Origin: Candidatus Collierbacteria bacterium GW2011_GWB1_44_6
GTDB lineage: Bacteria; Patescibacteriota; Microgenomatia; UBA1400; MFAQ01
Direction of reading: 5' to 3'
NCBI GenBank assembly: GCA_000998025.1
Contig: LCJG01000026.1
Coordinates: forward strand, 1-14,099
Length of the DNA: 14,099 nt
The position numbers and the translations under genes are program-made. How positions within the stretch are numbered: position 1 is the stretch's first letter; each line of letters begins with the position of its first letter. Shown here piece by piece: positions 1-7,026 of the stretch. Under the pieces are notes generated by a model. That model was not told where the DNA came from and did no database searches. It saw nothing but the letters and a program-made list of their open reading frames with translations.

Positions 1-217
1 TCGTGATTGCGTTAGTCACGATGTTTTGTATTGTCGCAGTTTCGAATAAATCCTCGCCGTCGTATAAAACAACTTGGTCGCCAATAGTAAATAAAGCACC
101 GTTGCTAACATTAACAACTGCCTGTCCGCTGTTAGCTTGCGAGTTTACATAATCAACAATATTACTTTGTTGGGTAGTGTTTGAAAAAACATCTCTGATT
201 GTTCCTAAATAATCCAT
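1..217 (-). CDS. Virion/tail-tip protein of unknown function, N-terminal part only (3' end cut by window edge)
   Basis: An open frame starts with ATG at 217 and runs off the left edge after 72 codons without a stop. The peptide begins MDYLGTIRDVF and contains NGALFTIGDQVVLYDGEDLF, followed by ETATIQNI. The 'F.IGD.V.LYDGE' pattern is typical of small beta-rich domains in phage tail appendage proteins, but I cannot assign a family. The start lies six bases after the stop of the upstream gene (223-603), so the two are probably cotranscribed and translationally linked. The leader is A/T only, with no Shine-Dalgarno sequence, as elsewhere in this module. Its place at the distal end of the tail genes suggests a tail fibre, tail tip or other virion component. 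That role is inferred from context only. Confidence 0.7.
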   Translation of the reverse strand, partial: MDYLGTIRDVFSNTTQQSNIVDYVNSQANSGQAVVNVSNGALFTIGDQVVLYDGEDLFETATIQNIVTNAIT

Positions 218-222
218 ATAAT

Positions 223-603
223 TTAACTATAAAAATAAGCGACAAAACTACCGTTGGTTGTCGACAATGTATTACCAGACCAAGTCAATGTAGTTGTAAC
301 TGAATAACTTGTACCGCCTACCGCCTCCATTATTTCTGCGGTTGCTGTATTCTTACCAACTCTTGTTAATATTAAATCAGTTTGACCCCTCATCGGTCCT
401 AAAAATGTATTTGCAGTATAATATACCGTTACCACAATATAGTTACATCGATCTGGTACTGTACAACTTGAAACGCTACCACTATTTCCCAAATACCCCC
501 ACTTATCCAAAAAATTACTAAACAAAGTGCGGATAGCTTTGATAATCCCATTCGTTTCAAATGCGTATAGTTTGTCGCCTAAATTTTTGTTATCAAGTGC
601 CAT
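223..603 (-). CDS. Small putative tail-tip or fibre protein, unknown family
   Basis: This is a complete 126-residue ORF starting MALDNKNLGDKLYAF and ending in WSGNTLSTTNGSFVAYFYS. The N-terminal 35 residues look helical. The rest alternates short Thr/Val/Tyr-rich strands with Gly/Asn turns, as in beta-structured receptor-binding or fibre domains. There is no signal peptide and no membrane segment. Two cysteines sit close together (SSCTVPDRCNY, about residues 47-53). I recognise no family. It follows the HNH gene by six bases and precedes the next virion gene by five, so it is part of the late operon. The probable role is a tail-tip or adhesion component, inferred from position and composition only. 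Confidence 0.65.
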   Translation of the reverse strand: MALDNKNLGDKLYAFETNGIIKAIRTLFSNFLDKWGYLGNSGSVSSCTVPDRCNYIVVTVYYTANTFLGPMRGQTDLILTRVGKNTATAEIMEAVGGTSYSVTTTLTWSGNTLSTTNGSFVAYFYS

Positions 604-609
604 ATCAAT

Positions 610-1170
610 TTAATTAAACGTTATTTTTTTGTGACACTCCTTACAAAGTGTCCTTCCATTATCAATCGCAAATCTCAATTCTGGATATTCTGAAAATCTT
701 TTTATATGATCGGCTTCTAAATATACATCTTTACCATTTCCGTTCCTTGCTCCGCAGAAAATACAAGTATAATTGTCCCGTTTAAATACTGACTCACGCC
801 ACAATTTGTATTCTAATGATTGCCTTATTTTATAATTTAACGGAGTTATTCCACCTTTCCAAGCATGGTGTATACCCAATGCCACTTTATTTTTAGCTGT
901 ATTGCTCATTTTTTCTCTTGTTTTAATACTATGTTTTTTACCTAATTTTTTTTTATTTCCTTTTTGTGCTAAACTCATTTTCTTTTTAGTTTCATCTGAT
1001 AATTTCCAATTTTTACCTAATGCTCTTTTATTTCCAATCAAAGTTTTAGCAATTTTTTGTTTATGTTCATCTGAAATTATTGTACATTTTCTACTACAAA
1101 AACGTTCACCAATTCCTACATAAAATTTTCCACAATTATCACAATTACGTTTTTGTATTTTTTTACTCAT
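610..1170 (-). CDS. HNH homing-type endonuclease with NUMOD3-like repeats
   Basis: The protein has 186 residues. An N-terminal zinc-finger-like cluster (C10, C13, C25, C29) is followed by three repeats resembling NUMOD3 DNA-binding motifs: SDEHKQKIAKTLIGNK (about 33-48), SDETKKKMSLAQKGNK (about 58-73) and SIKTREKMSNTAKNK (about 81-95). The C-terminal HNH nuclease has the pattern CIFC (136-139), LEADHIKR with D154-H155, DNGR with N171, and CKECH (176-180), giving four zinc-binding cysteines around the metal-dependent active site. Such free-standing enzymes cut DNA and spread their own gene between related phages. It begins one base after the upstream stop and is far more AT-rich than the structural genes: positions 901-960 have 12 G/C in 60 bases, against 25 in 60 at 9601-9660 in the capsid gene. 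That suggests a recent arrival. It is not an expected part of the tail machinery. Confidence 0.9.
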   Translation of the reverse strand: MSKKIQKRNCDNCGKFYVGIGERFCSRKCTIISDEHKQKIAKTLIGNKRALGKNWKLSDETKKKMSLAQKGNKKKLGKKHSIKTREKMSNTAKNKVALGIHHAWKGGITPLNYKIRQSLEYKLWRESVFKRDNYTCIFCGARNGNGKDVYLEADHIKRFSEYPELRFAIDNGRTLCKECHKKITFN

Positions 1171-1171
1171 A

Positions 1172-1771
1172 TTAATTTATCGTATATTGGCAGGAAACAA
1201 ACAGCGACTCCGTTAACGACTTGGTCCAACCTCCCGTAGCTATGTATGACCACATTCTTCCTGAATTGATAGTGGGGGTTCCGTCGATCACGTTAGAAAA
1301 TTCTGTAAACGTTCCACTCACCTCAGTCGCCTCATAAAAGAAATCAACATAACAAATATTGTTATCAAAAGTTTGTGAGCTGGCTAATTTTCTGTAAACC
1401 TCCCCAACTAATTGTGTGCTCGCATTTGCTGGCACTGGGCTAACCCCAGTACCAAGCGCACCATAGTTAATTTCACCAGTATAAGTCGTGCCACCAGCCA
1501 ATCTTTCCGCCAATACAGAACGCCCTCGTGTAGTAATCAAATTATGCCCCTCCGTATGCCCTAAAACTGCCCCTGTGGCAAGCAATTGGTCAAGAATTGA
1601 CTGTTTACCCGTCTTGGCATACAAACGTACCAACTCAAGCGTTTCTGACCCGTTTTTCACCCATTCAGCCAGCCGAAAAGATTTGATGTTGGCAACAATA
1701 ACAGCCTCACCTTTTATTCGCGCGCCAATCTTTTTTAGTAAAAATTTTATTCGTTCTTGTAGTGTCATCAT
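1172..1771 (-). CDS. Putative phage tail protein
   Basis: The protein has 199 residues. The N-terminal third (about 1-65) is helical and basic. It is followed by NLITTRGRSVLAERLAGG and then INYGALGTGVSPVPA, which resemble phage tail proteins carrying a 'N.I...GR..LA..LAG....I.Y.ALGTG...P' signature. The C-terminal half is beta-rich (YVDFFYEATEVSGTFTEF, then SLFVSCQYTIN) and probably forms a beta-sandwich. Two start codons stand in tandem (ATGATG, at 1771 and 1768); either is possible. It lies 14 bases after the hub-like gene and one base before the HNH gene. A role at the tail tip or in a fibre is likely from context and motif, but the precise function is unknown. Confidence 0.7.
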   Translation of the reverse strand: MMTLQERIKFLLKKIGARIKGEAVIVANIKSFRLAEWVKNGSETLELVRLYAKTGKQSILDQLLATGAVLGHTEGHNLITTRGRSVLAERLAGGTTYTGEINYGALGTGVSPVPANASTQLVGEVYRKLASSQTFDNNICYVDFFYEATEVSGTFTEFSNVIDGTPTINSGRMWSYIATGGWTKSLTESLFVSCQYTIN

Positions 1772-1785
1772 ATTTTTAAAATTAA

Positions 1786-3303
1786 TCAGTATAATTCAAA
1801 TGATAAATCCAATCTTCCAGTACGCTTTGGATCTGTCGGACCAGTAGGAAAGTAATCAGCCAACACCCATATCGGCTCCACATGCGCACCAATCGGGTCT
1901 TTCTGAATATTCTCAACAATCGTAATCGCTACCACATCCGCTACCGCATGCACCACCTCAATCAATTCTTCAATGGTTACTTCTGCCAGATCAGTTTTAA
2001 TAATTTCTGCCACTTCGTGTTCGTCAATTTTATAATCCTCGGTCTGTAATAATTTTTGTAATAAATCAATCAAGGTATATTTTCGTGTAGTAATTAATTC
2101 AATCGAATACATGAATGTCGACGGGTCAATCGGTTTCATTTTTAATTTCTTAATCAAGAAATCCGTTGTCACATTTCGCAAGGTGCTATCCAATTGAATT
2201 ACCATACCAGCACGCAATCCTTTGGTATAAGTATCAAACCGACCATCAGAAATCTCGTCTTTATAAACCTGTAATTCAGCTGTCGCTCGCTTACGCGCGA
2301 TCGTGTTATCTTCAATCGAATTGTCCTTGATTAATTTCTCGCGCAAACCATACAAATCAATACTTGCCGAGTCGGATGCCACTGCCATGACTGGATATTT
2401 TCTATAACCACTAAACTCAATTTTATTGCCATCCGCAAACACACTCGGAAAACGAATAGAGTCATCTTGGTAGTTATAAAGCACATCGGCCGTACCACCC
2501 TCGCTCACAAATTTATCAATGAACTCAATACCCACTTGTTTGCCCACATAACCCGAACCGGTATCAACTCTAATCACCAAACCTTTGTATTTATATGGCA
2601 ATTTGAATGACAAAGTGTTATTTCCTTTTACTGTCGTCACATCAGTAAACAAAGACGTTTCTGTTCCCAAACCACCGCGCACTTTTACTTGGTTAGCAAT
2701 TTGTGTGCCATCCACTTTGCGACTCAAACTATCATAAATAAAATTGCCACTGGTATCAGTCAAATTATAAGGTGCAACATTCGTAAACTTCGTAAAAAAA
2801 TGAATATCTTTAACTTCATCCACATACCATTCATACTTCAATAAATCAGCCAACCGTTTCAAACATTGTGAAATTGATATTTGATTAAAAACAATCTTGC
2901 TTATCAAATAAGTTGAATTAACATTGACCGCAGTAAACGTCGGTGCATAATTGGCCACGATGTCATCAATTATTTGTTTAACGGTCATGTTCTCATAAGT
3001 TTCGGCCACCAAGATACCATCCAACTCATAGGTATGATCCACACATTGAACTGTAAAGAGCAAAGCCCCGGCATTACTTTCTATATCCTCGGTAATATTA
3101 ATAATCTGACCACTAAAAACTAAATCCGCACCATCATAAATCTCAATCAAATCGCTTACCTCCGGAGTCAACAATCGAGTACCATATTTCCGCACCTGAA
3201 AACTTGCATTATCAACCTGACTGGTCAAATTCTGCTCAACCGATAATGATGGCCAAATAATGCTACTGCTACAATCAACTGAATTTATTTTTACAGTAAT
3301 CAT
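1786..3303 (-). CDS. Tail-tip / baseplate hub-like protein
   Basis: The protein has 505 residues and directly follows the tape measure gene with an ATGA overlap (its ATG overlaps the upstream TGA), so it is translationally coupled. The N-terminal 100 residues contain DLIEIYDGADLVFSGQIINI and LLFTVQCVDHTYELDG, the pattern of the first hub beta-barrel in phage tail proteins of the gp27/gpD/Tal type. A helical insert follows (TVKQIIDDIVANYAP, about 107-121). A second barrel includes CLKRLADLLKYEWYVDEVKDIHFF (about 147-170, consecutive parts CLKRLADLLKYEWYV and DEVKDIHFF). Residues 330-410 hold a helix-strand segment (ATAELQVYKDE, GLRAGMVIQLD), common in the C-terminal part of such hubs. No peptidoglycan hydrolase motif is visible. 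It probably closes the tail tube and carries the adhesion proteins. It ends at a TGA stop. The hub assignment rests on pattern recognition and position. Confidence 0.75.
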   Translation of the reverse strand: MITVKINSVDCSSSIIWPSLSVEQNLTSQVDNASFQVRKYGTRLLTPEVSDLIEIYDGADLVFSGQIINITEDIESNAGALLFTVQCVDHTYELDGILVAETYENMTVKQIIDDIVANYAPTFTAVNVNSTYLISKIVFNQISISQCLKRLADLLKYEWYVDEVKDIHFFTKFTNVAPYNLTDTSGNFIYDSLSRKVDGTQIANQVKVRGGLGTETSLFTDVTTVKGNNTLSFKLPYKYKGLVIRVDTGSGYVGKQVGIEFIDKFVSEGGTADVLYNYQDDSIRFPSVFADGNKIEFSGYRKYPVMAVASDSASIDLYGLREKLIKDNSIEDNTIARKRATAELQVYKDEISDGRFDTYTKGLRAGMVIQLDSTLRNVTTDFLIKKLKMKPIDPSTFMYSIELITTRKYTLIDLLQKLLQTEDYKIDEHEVAEIIKTDLAEVTIEELIEVVHAVADVVAITIVENIQKDPIGAHVEPIWVLADYFPTGPTDPKRTGRLDLSFELY

Positions 3304-5102
3304 AATGCTAACTTACCGTTTAATCTCATCTTATCCATTATTAAATCACCAACCATTTCGGCCAATTCAGCCGTCTTAACAAAACCCTTGGCCGAGCATA
3401 AAACTTTAACTGCCTCGGGTCCAGCCTCGCCAATTTGTGCAAACGTCGGACTGGTTACAATTCCACCCTTAGCCAATCGCGGTATCTGTGAAATGTTTGG
3501 CACTGTAATACCCAAAGCACCAGCACCCTTGCTGGCTACTTCATTTGCCTTTTGAATAAACCAATTTAACTTATCAATAATCCAATTTATACCCGACTTC
3601 ACTACATCCTTGATACCTTCCCAAGCCGAACTGGCCACGCCTTTTATTCCATCCCAAAGAGTATTCCACGCATCGGTCAAAGGCTTGCTGGCCTTGGTAA
3701 ATAAATCTTTTAGAAAAGCCCACATTGCTGATATCTTTTCTTGAACAGCCCCAACAATCGGCATAATAAAATTACTGATTGCAGTCCAAACAGTCGTCCA
3801 CAAATTACTAATAAAATCAACACCACTCTGCCATGCCATCTGTATCCATTCCCAAGTAGCCACAAAGAAATTACCAATCGCTGTAAATACTTCAACCGCA
3901 GTCTGATAAATTGCTTGTAATTTCTCTTGCCAGCCGGGTAAAAAAGTATCCAAGAAAAGAATAATTAAACCAAAAGAAAAAGCCAGCCAATATTTAATGG
4001 CCGTCGCAATTGCCCCAAAAACTACATTGATAACATTCAAAATCCCATTCCAAATACTTACAAAGAAGTCGCGAATAGAAGTCAAAACACCAACAACAAA
4101 ATCACGTACGCGCGTAATCACGCCACTGATTGTTGAATATACTGACTCCCACACACTACTCGCATATGCCTTGACCTGATCCCAATGAGTGATTAATAAA
4201 TAACCCACTGCAATCAAAGCACCAATAGCCAAAATTATTAAGCCAACTGGTCCAGCAAGAAAAGTAAATAATCCACCTAAAACACCAATCGCAATTGAAA
4301 TGCCCGGCAACATTACCAACAACGGTCCCAACACCAACATTAATCCGCCAACAACTGCCACAACCTTGATAATTTTATCAAACAAAGCAGGATGAGCATT
4401 GCCCCATTCCTGAATTTTGGTAATTACTCCGGTTACTTTTTGCAAGAATTGATTAAGTATCGGCATCAAACTGGCCCCGATTGTTTCCCTGAGGTTAGTA
4501 AAATTCTCATTGAAAACCGCCATCTGCCCCGAAAATGTACCGGCAAATGCCTCTGATTGTCCAGCCAATTTCCCTTGCAAATCTTTTAATGCCTCCGCTG
4601 GACTCAAACTATCTTTAATATCAATACCATACTGTTTTAACACCCGAGAATTACCGGACAAAACCAAGCCAACCATATTACTGGCATCTGCCAAATCAAT
4701 ACTTTTCGCTCGGGACAAATCCATTGCTAAAGCGTTCAAACTAATTGCTTGATTAAGGTCGCCAGTGCGTTGATAAAGTTTAGCCACACTCAAAGCTGTG
4801 GCCTCATCATCAAAACCAAGTTTGCTACTGGCCGATGCTACTTCCAAAATTTTACTGCGCAATCCAACGGCCGTACTGCCCATGGTATTTAATACCGCAT
4901 CAAACTTTGCAATCTGTTCCTCAGCCTCAGCACTTGCCTTTACAGACAAACCCATAAAGGCGGTTATTGCACCGCCTGCGACTGTCAATCCTTTGCCAAC
5001 ATCGGCAAGACCTTCGGCAACATTTTTCTTAAAACCTTTCAGTGATTTGCTTGCCTCGTCTTTTAAGGAAAGTATAAGTGATAATTCTCTACTTTCGGCC
5101 AT
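3300..5102 (-). CDS. Tail tape measure protein
   Basis: The protein has 600 residues. It sets tail length and is threaded into the tail tube. Residues 1-60 and 60-220 look like the PhageMin_Tail type (helical, Ala/Lys-rich). Residues 243-305 form a long hydrophobic block (VVGGLMLVLGPLLVML, ISIAIGVLGGLFTFLAG, LIILAIGALIAVGYLL), and residues 360-387 form another. Residues 350-500 contain Trp spaced at intervals (WNGIL, WQEKL, WEWIQMAW, LWTTVW, WDGIK), typical of tape measure repeats. The C-terminus has LAKGGIVTSPTFAQIGEAGPEAV, given here as LAKGGIVTSPTF and AQIGEAGPEAV, a hallmark of this family. No lytic domain is visible. Its ATG lies 14 bases inside the end of the frameshifted chaperone ORF, and its TGA overlaps the next start. 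The length is short for the family and suggests a short siphovirus-like tail. Confidence 0.93.
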   Translation of the reverse strand: MAESRELSLILSLKDEASKSLKGFKKNVAEGLADVGKGLTVAGGAITAFMGLSVKASAEAEEQIAKFDAVLNTMGSTAVGLRSKILEVASASSKLGFDDEATALSVAKLYQRTGDLNQAISLNALAMDLSRAKSIDLADASNMVGLVLSGNSRVLKQYGIDIKDSLSPAEALKDLQGKLAGQSEAFAGTFSGQMAVFNENFTNLRETIGASLMPILNQFLQKVTGVITKIQEWGNAHPALFDKIIKVVAVVGGLMLVLGPLLVMLPGISIAIGVLGGLFTFLAGPVGLIILAIGALIAVGYLLITHWDQVKAYASSVWESVYSTISGVITRVRDFVVGVLTSIRDFFVSIWNGILNVINVVFGAIATAIKYWLAFSFGLIILFLDTFLPGWQEKLQAIYQTAVEVFTAIGNFFVATWEWIQMAWQSGVDFISNLWTTVWTAISNFIMPIVGAVQEKISAMWAFLKDLFTKASKPLTDAWNTLWDGIKGVASSAWEGIKDVVKSGINWIIDKLNWFIQKANEVASKGAGALGITVPNISQIPRLAKGGIVTSPTFAQIGEAGPEAVKVLCSAKGFVKTAELAEMVGDLIMDKMRLNGKLAL

Positions 5103-5606
5103 ACTTTTTATTATTACCTTTCTCGATTGCGTTTTTAATGGATATTATTAGCAAGTAATCTTCAATATCTTGCCACCTTTGTTCTCGAATTTGTGCTGGC
5201 GTCCAACCATATTTTTCACTCAATAATTCCAACACTATTTCAGGAGAGGGCGAGGTATTTCCTTTTAGCGCCCTCTCCCATTTATCACGATCTACTGTTT
5301 TTTTTTATTCAATTTTTCCAATTCCTCATAGAGTTTGTCGCCATCTTCGGCCGATAAATTCTCAACCCATTCATTACTAAACTTTGAAACTTCCTCACCA
5401 CATTTAATTGACACGATTGCCAATTCCATTAGCTTTAATTTCGCCTCATAAAGAATTGACATATCATAACCATTCAAACCATCAGCACCAACTTTTGCCC
5501 CTTTCAAAAATACACCCTGCAATCTTTCCTTTTCACCCCAAGTCAGAGAGGTAATTATTTCAACCTCACAATTTGAAAGTTGTATTGTTTTTAATTCTCT
5601 TGTCAT
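5089..5606 (-). CDS. Tail assembly chaperone, -1 frameshift product (gpGT-like)
   Basis: This is a 172-residue fusion read by -1 slippage in the A9 run at 5306-5298. The zero-frame protein reads NKKK and stops shortly after. The -1 frame continues TVDRDKWERALKG, then LELLSEKYGWTPAQIREQRW and QDIEDYLLIISIKNAIE, and stops at TAG (5091-5089). The T-type segment, with a Trp-Thr-Pro then Gln/Trp pattern followed by an Asp-Ile-x-x-Tyr helix, is what is expected downstream of G-type chaperones. In the -1 frame a TAA at 5307-5305 closes the frame just upstream of the run, so the extension can only be reached by slippage there. The extension overlaps the tape measure start by 14 bases. In lambda-like systems the minor fusion binds the tape measure protein and tube subunits during tail assembly; the same role is inferred here. 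Confidence 0.85.
5243..5278 (-). promoter_or_regulatory. GC-rich hairpin downstream of the slippery site (probable frameshift stimulator)
   Basis: On the coding strand GGAGAGGGCG (5278-5269) pairs perfectly with CGCCCTCTCC (5252-5243) around a 16-base loop. Two further G-U pairs (5279/5242 and 5280/5241) could extend the stem to 12 bp. It is one of the most GC-rich elements in an AT-rich window and lies inside the -1 reading frame. It starts 17-19 bases after the slippery run, longer than the 5-9 bases common for stimulatory structures. There is no T-run after it, so it is not a terminator. Confidence 0.7.
5292..5606 (-). CDS. Tail assembly chaperone, zero-frame product (gpG-like)
   Basis: The protein has 104 residues, starting MTRELKTIQLSNCEVEIITS and ending EELEKLNKKKQ at a TAG stop. 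Its position immediately upstream of the tape measure gene, its size and the mixed N-terminal strand / C-terminal helical character fit a gpG-like chaperone. This abundant form coats the tape measure protein before tube polymerisation. It is not a virion component in known cases. The leader is A/T-rich (TATTATAACATAT before ATG) with no Shine-Dalgarno sequence. In the usual siphovirus order it would directly follow the tail tube gene, but here the opposite-strand gene at 5652-5948 lies between. The family call is by position, length and the linked frameshift rather than a specific sequence motif. Confidence 0.85.
   Translation of the reverse strand: MTRELKTIQLSNCEVEIITSLTWGEKERLQGVFLKGAKVGADGLNGYDMSILYEAKLKLMELAIVSIKCGEEVSKFSNEWVENLSAEDGDKLYEELEKLNKKKQ
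5298..5306 (-). promoter_or_regulatory. Slippery A9 run for programmed -1 frameshifting
   Basis: Nine consecutive A residues on the coding strand (T9 on the plus strand) cover the codons AAA AAA AAA before CAG TAG. This contains the canonical A AAA AAA heptamer in the right zero-frame phase. Slippage by one base lets translation bypass the TAG at 5294-5292 and read on for 69 residues to 5089. The site is in the last codons of the gpG-like ORF, as expected. Confidence 0.85.
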
Positions 5607-5609
5607 ATA

Positions 5610-5618
5610 TGTTATAAT
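5610..5618 (+). promoter_or_regulatory. Extended -10 promoter for the plus-strand moron gene
   Basis: TGTTATAAT is a perfect extended -10 element (TGnTATAAT) 33 bases upstream of the ATG at 5652. No good -35 hexamer at 16-18 bases is visible, which an extended -10 can tolerate. Transcription would start near 5625. It overlaps the leader of the minus-strand chaperone gene, whose ATG lies at 5606-5604. Confidence 0.6.
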
Positions 5619-5651
5619 ATTTATTAAAGTTTAAATTTAATCACTAAATTT

Positions 5652-5948
5652 ATGTCTTACCAAAACGATGCTAAGTGGTCTAACCTACAAAAATCATTAT
5701 TATTTTATAAATCTCAACCATTAACATCCGAAATTTCTGATAAGATTGGCACAATCTACGCTGACCTTGCTAATATTCTGCGTGATGAAAGTAAAAATCC
5801 GGAAAAAATGGAACAACTTTCTGGACAGTTTATTATTGGAGCAGGTGAATTGAAAATTAAGGAAATGGAAAGTCGCACCGAAAATAAAACTAAGTTTGGA
5901 TGTTTTCCCGTAATTTTTATATTTTTGATAATTATGATTTTGTTTTAA
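5652..5948 (+). CDS. Small tail-anchored membrane protein, putative moron
   Basis: This is the only convincing plus-strand gene in the window, coding for 98 residues. Residues 1-80 are soluble, charged and probably helical (KWSNLQKSLLFYK, SEISDKIGTIYADLANILRD). Residues 82-98 are a single hydrophobic segment (FGCFPVIFIFLIIMILF) that ends the protein, so it is probably anchored in the membrane by its C-terminus with the N-terminal part in the cytoplasm. There is no signal peptide. It has an extended -10 promoter upstream and a strong intrinsic terminator directly downstream, and sits between the tail tube and chaperone genes. This self-contained layout is that of a moron. Known morons often modify the host, for example by superinfection exclusion, but no family is recognised, so the function is unknown. 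The leader has no Shine-Dalgarno sequence. Confidence 0.75.
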   Translation: MSYQNDAKWSNLQKSLLFYKSQPLTSEISDKIGTIYADLANILRDESKNPEKMEQLSGQFIIGAGELKIKEMESRTENKTKFGCFPVIFIFLIIMILF

Positions 5949-5961
5949 AGAACTTATCCGA

Positions 5962-5991
5962 GGGCGTGGCGTGAAAACCACGCCCTTTTTT
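5962..5991 (+). terminator. Rho-independent terminator of the plus-strand gene
   Basis: GGGCGTGG (5962-5969) and CCACGCCC (5978-5985) form a perfect 8-bp GC-rich stem with the loop CGTGAAAA, followed by TTTTTT. It starts 13 bases after the stop of the plus-strand gene. Read on the minus strand the stem is followed by TCGG rather than T's, so it should not stop the late operon, which must pass through this region. Confidence 0.9.
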
Positions 5992-6002
5992 ATTACTATT
6001 TA

Positions 6003-6986
6003 TTAAGCGTTAGTATCGTATTCAGCTGTCTTATTTTTAATTGTGACAGTAGATTGTTTGACATCTGTCTCATTAAAAAACGCTTTGAATGAAACTGTTT
6101 GACTTACCAAATCGCCAGCACTATCATCACGAGTCCAATCAGTCACGGCCACTCGATGCATCAAAATTGTGATTGTTGGATAATTGGTTGTACCCAAATC
6201 AGCAGTGCCGGTAATCGTAATTTGCATGTAGCGATATACATCAGTATTGAACAAATCCTTATAAGTATCGGCATCGTAATTTAATTTTAATTCGCCTTCG
6301 ATTGCCATTTTTGATGCAAACAAATCATTTGGACTAAGAGAGCCGACTACTTGGTCCACAATCAAACCCTGATCCCACTTAATAGATAATTCTTTTACTT
6401 TAATTGCCGTGGCACTTGATAAACCAGCCTCAGTCGTGGCTATTTTTACTACCACATCTTTGCCAATCAAATCATATTCCGTGCCATAGGTTACGGATGC
6501 AGAATTGGCAACGTTAGAGCGCGCAATAAAATTGGCTTTGAATTTCAAGTAGTCATCACTGGCTACATTCAATTCCATATCGCTCACCATACCGCCGTTA
6601 TAAACTTCTTGACTGTTAGCTCCATCCTTAGCAAACAAAGATAAACAAGGATGTAAATTGCTATTACTAATGGCGAATACGTGAGAATAAACACCAGTCA
6701 CAACCAAGGTTGAAGTCACACCACCGTATAGACTGTAAAATAAATAACCAATGCCATCGACGTGCACATTGCCGGACAATTCGCCTTCAATCCATTTCTT
6801 AACAATGCGAGTTGCCAAAGAGTCTTCCAAGCGATTGCGAGTAGACTCATCAACTTTTTTCTCCACTTTTTCAACCACGGTAGCAGTGATTTTTTTAAAC
6901 CACTTTTCTGCGGTTGTCTTTGCGGTTCCGCGCACGCTTTCCAAAGCTACGCCGAACTCAATTTCTTTGCCTAAAATTTCTGCCAT
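6003..6986 (-). CDS. Major tail tube protein
   Basis: The protein has 327 residues, starting MAEILGKEIEFGVALESVRG. The opening 'G.E..FGVALE..RGTA' is typical of phage tail tube proteins. The middle and C-terminal parts alternate beta strands (SGNVHVDGIGYLFYSLYGG, MELNVASDDYLKFKANF, IEGELKLNYDADTYKDLF, YMQITITGTADLG), as in the tube fold that stacks as rings. Its length is at the longer end for this family, leaving room for an extra surface domain. It lies after the tail terminator and before the chaperone pair, the normal order apart from the inserted plus-strand gene. The short leader carries a small hairpin (GCCC-TTT-GGGC at 7010-7000) followed by A/T-rich sequence and ATG; no Shine-Dalgarno sequence is seen. 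Confidence 0.85.
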   Translation of the reverse strand: MAEILGKEIEFGVALESVRGTAKTTAEKWFKKITATVVEKVEKKVDESTRNRLEDSLATRIVKKWIEGELSGNVHVDGIGYLFYSLYGGVTSTLVVTGVYSHVFAISNSNLHPCLSLFAKDGANSQEVYNGGMVSDMELNVASDDYLKFKANFIARSNVANSASVTYGTEYDLIGKDVVVKIATTEAGLSSATAIKVKELSIKWDQGLIVDQVVGSLSPNDLFASKMAIEGELKLNYDADTYKDLFNTDVYRYMQITITGTADLGTTNYPTITILMHRVAVTDWTRDDSAGDLVSQTVSFKAFFNETDVKQSTVTIKNKTAEYDTNA

Positions 6987-7026
6987 ATAATTTATATTTG
7001 CCCAAAGGGCTATTAATAATTAAAAT

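Noticed and set aside
1488..1847. Plus-strand ORF of 119 residues opposite the tail protein gene
   Set aside because: Spans two good minus-strand genes and shows no family resemblance; a shadow.
4798..5151. Plus-strand ORF of 117 residues opposite the tape measure start
   Set aside because: Ser/Ala/Leu-rich shadow of the helical N-terminus of the tape measure protein; no promoter or coding features.
5721..5981. Minus-strand 86-residue ORF opposite the moron
   Set aside because: Its start lies inside the terminator stem, its sequence is a Phe/Lys/Asn-rich shadow, and the plus strand has promoter, gene and terminator in order.
5962..5991. Terminator acting on the minus-strand late operon
   Set aside because: On the minus strand the stem is followed by TCGG, with no T-run, so it should act only on the plus-strand transcript.
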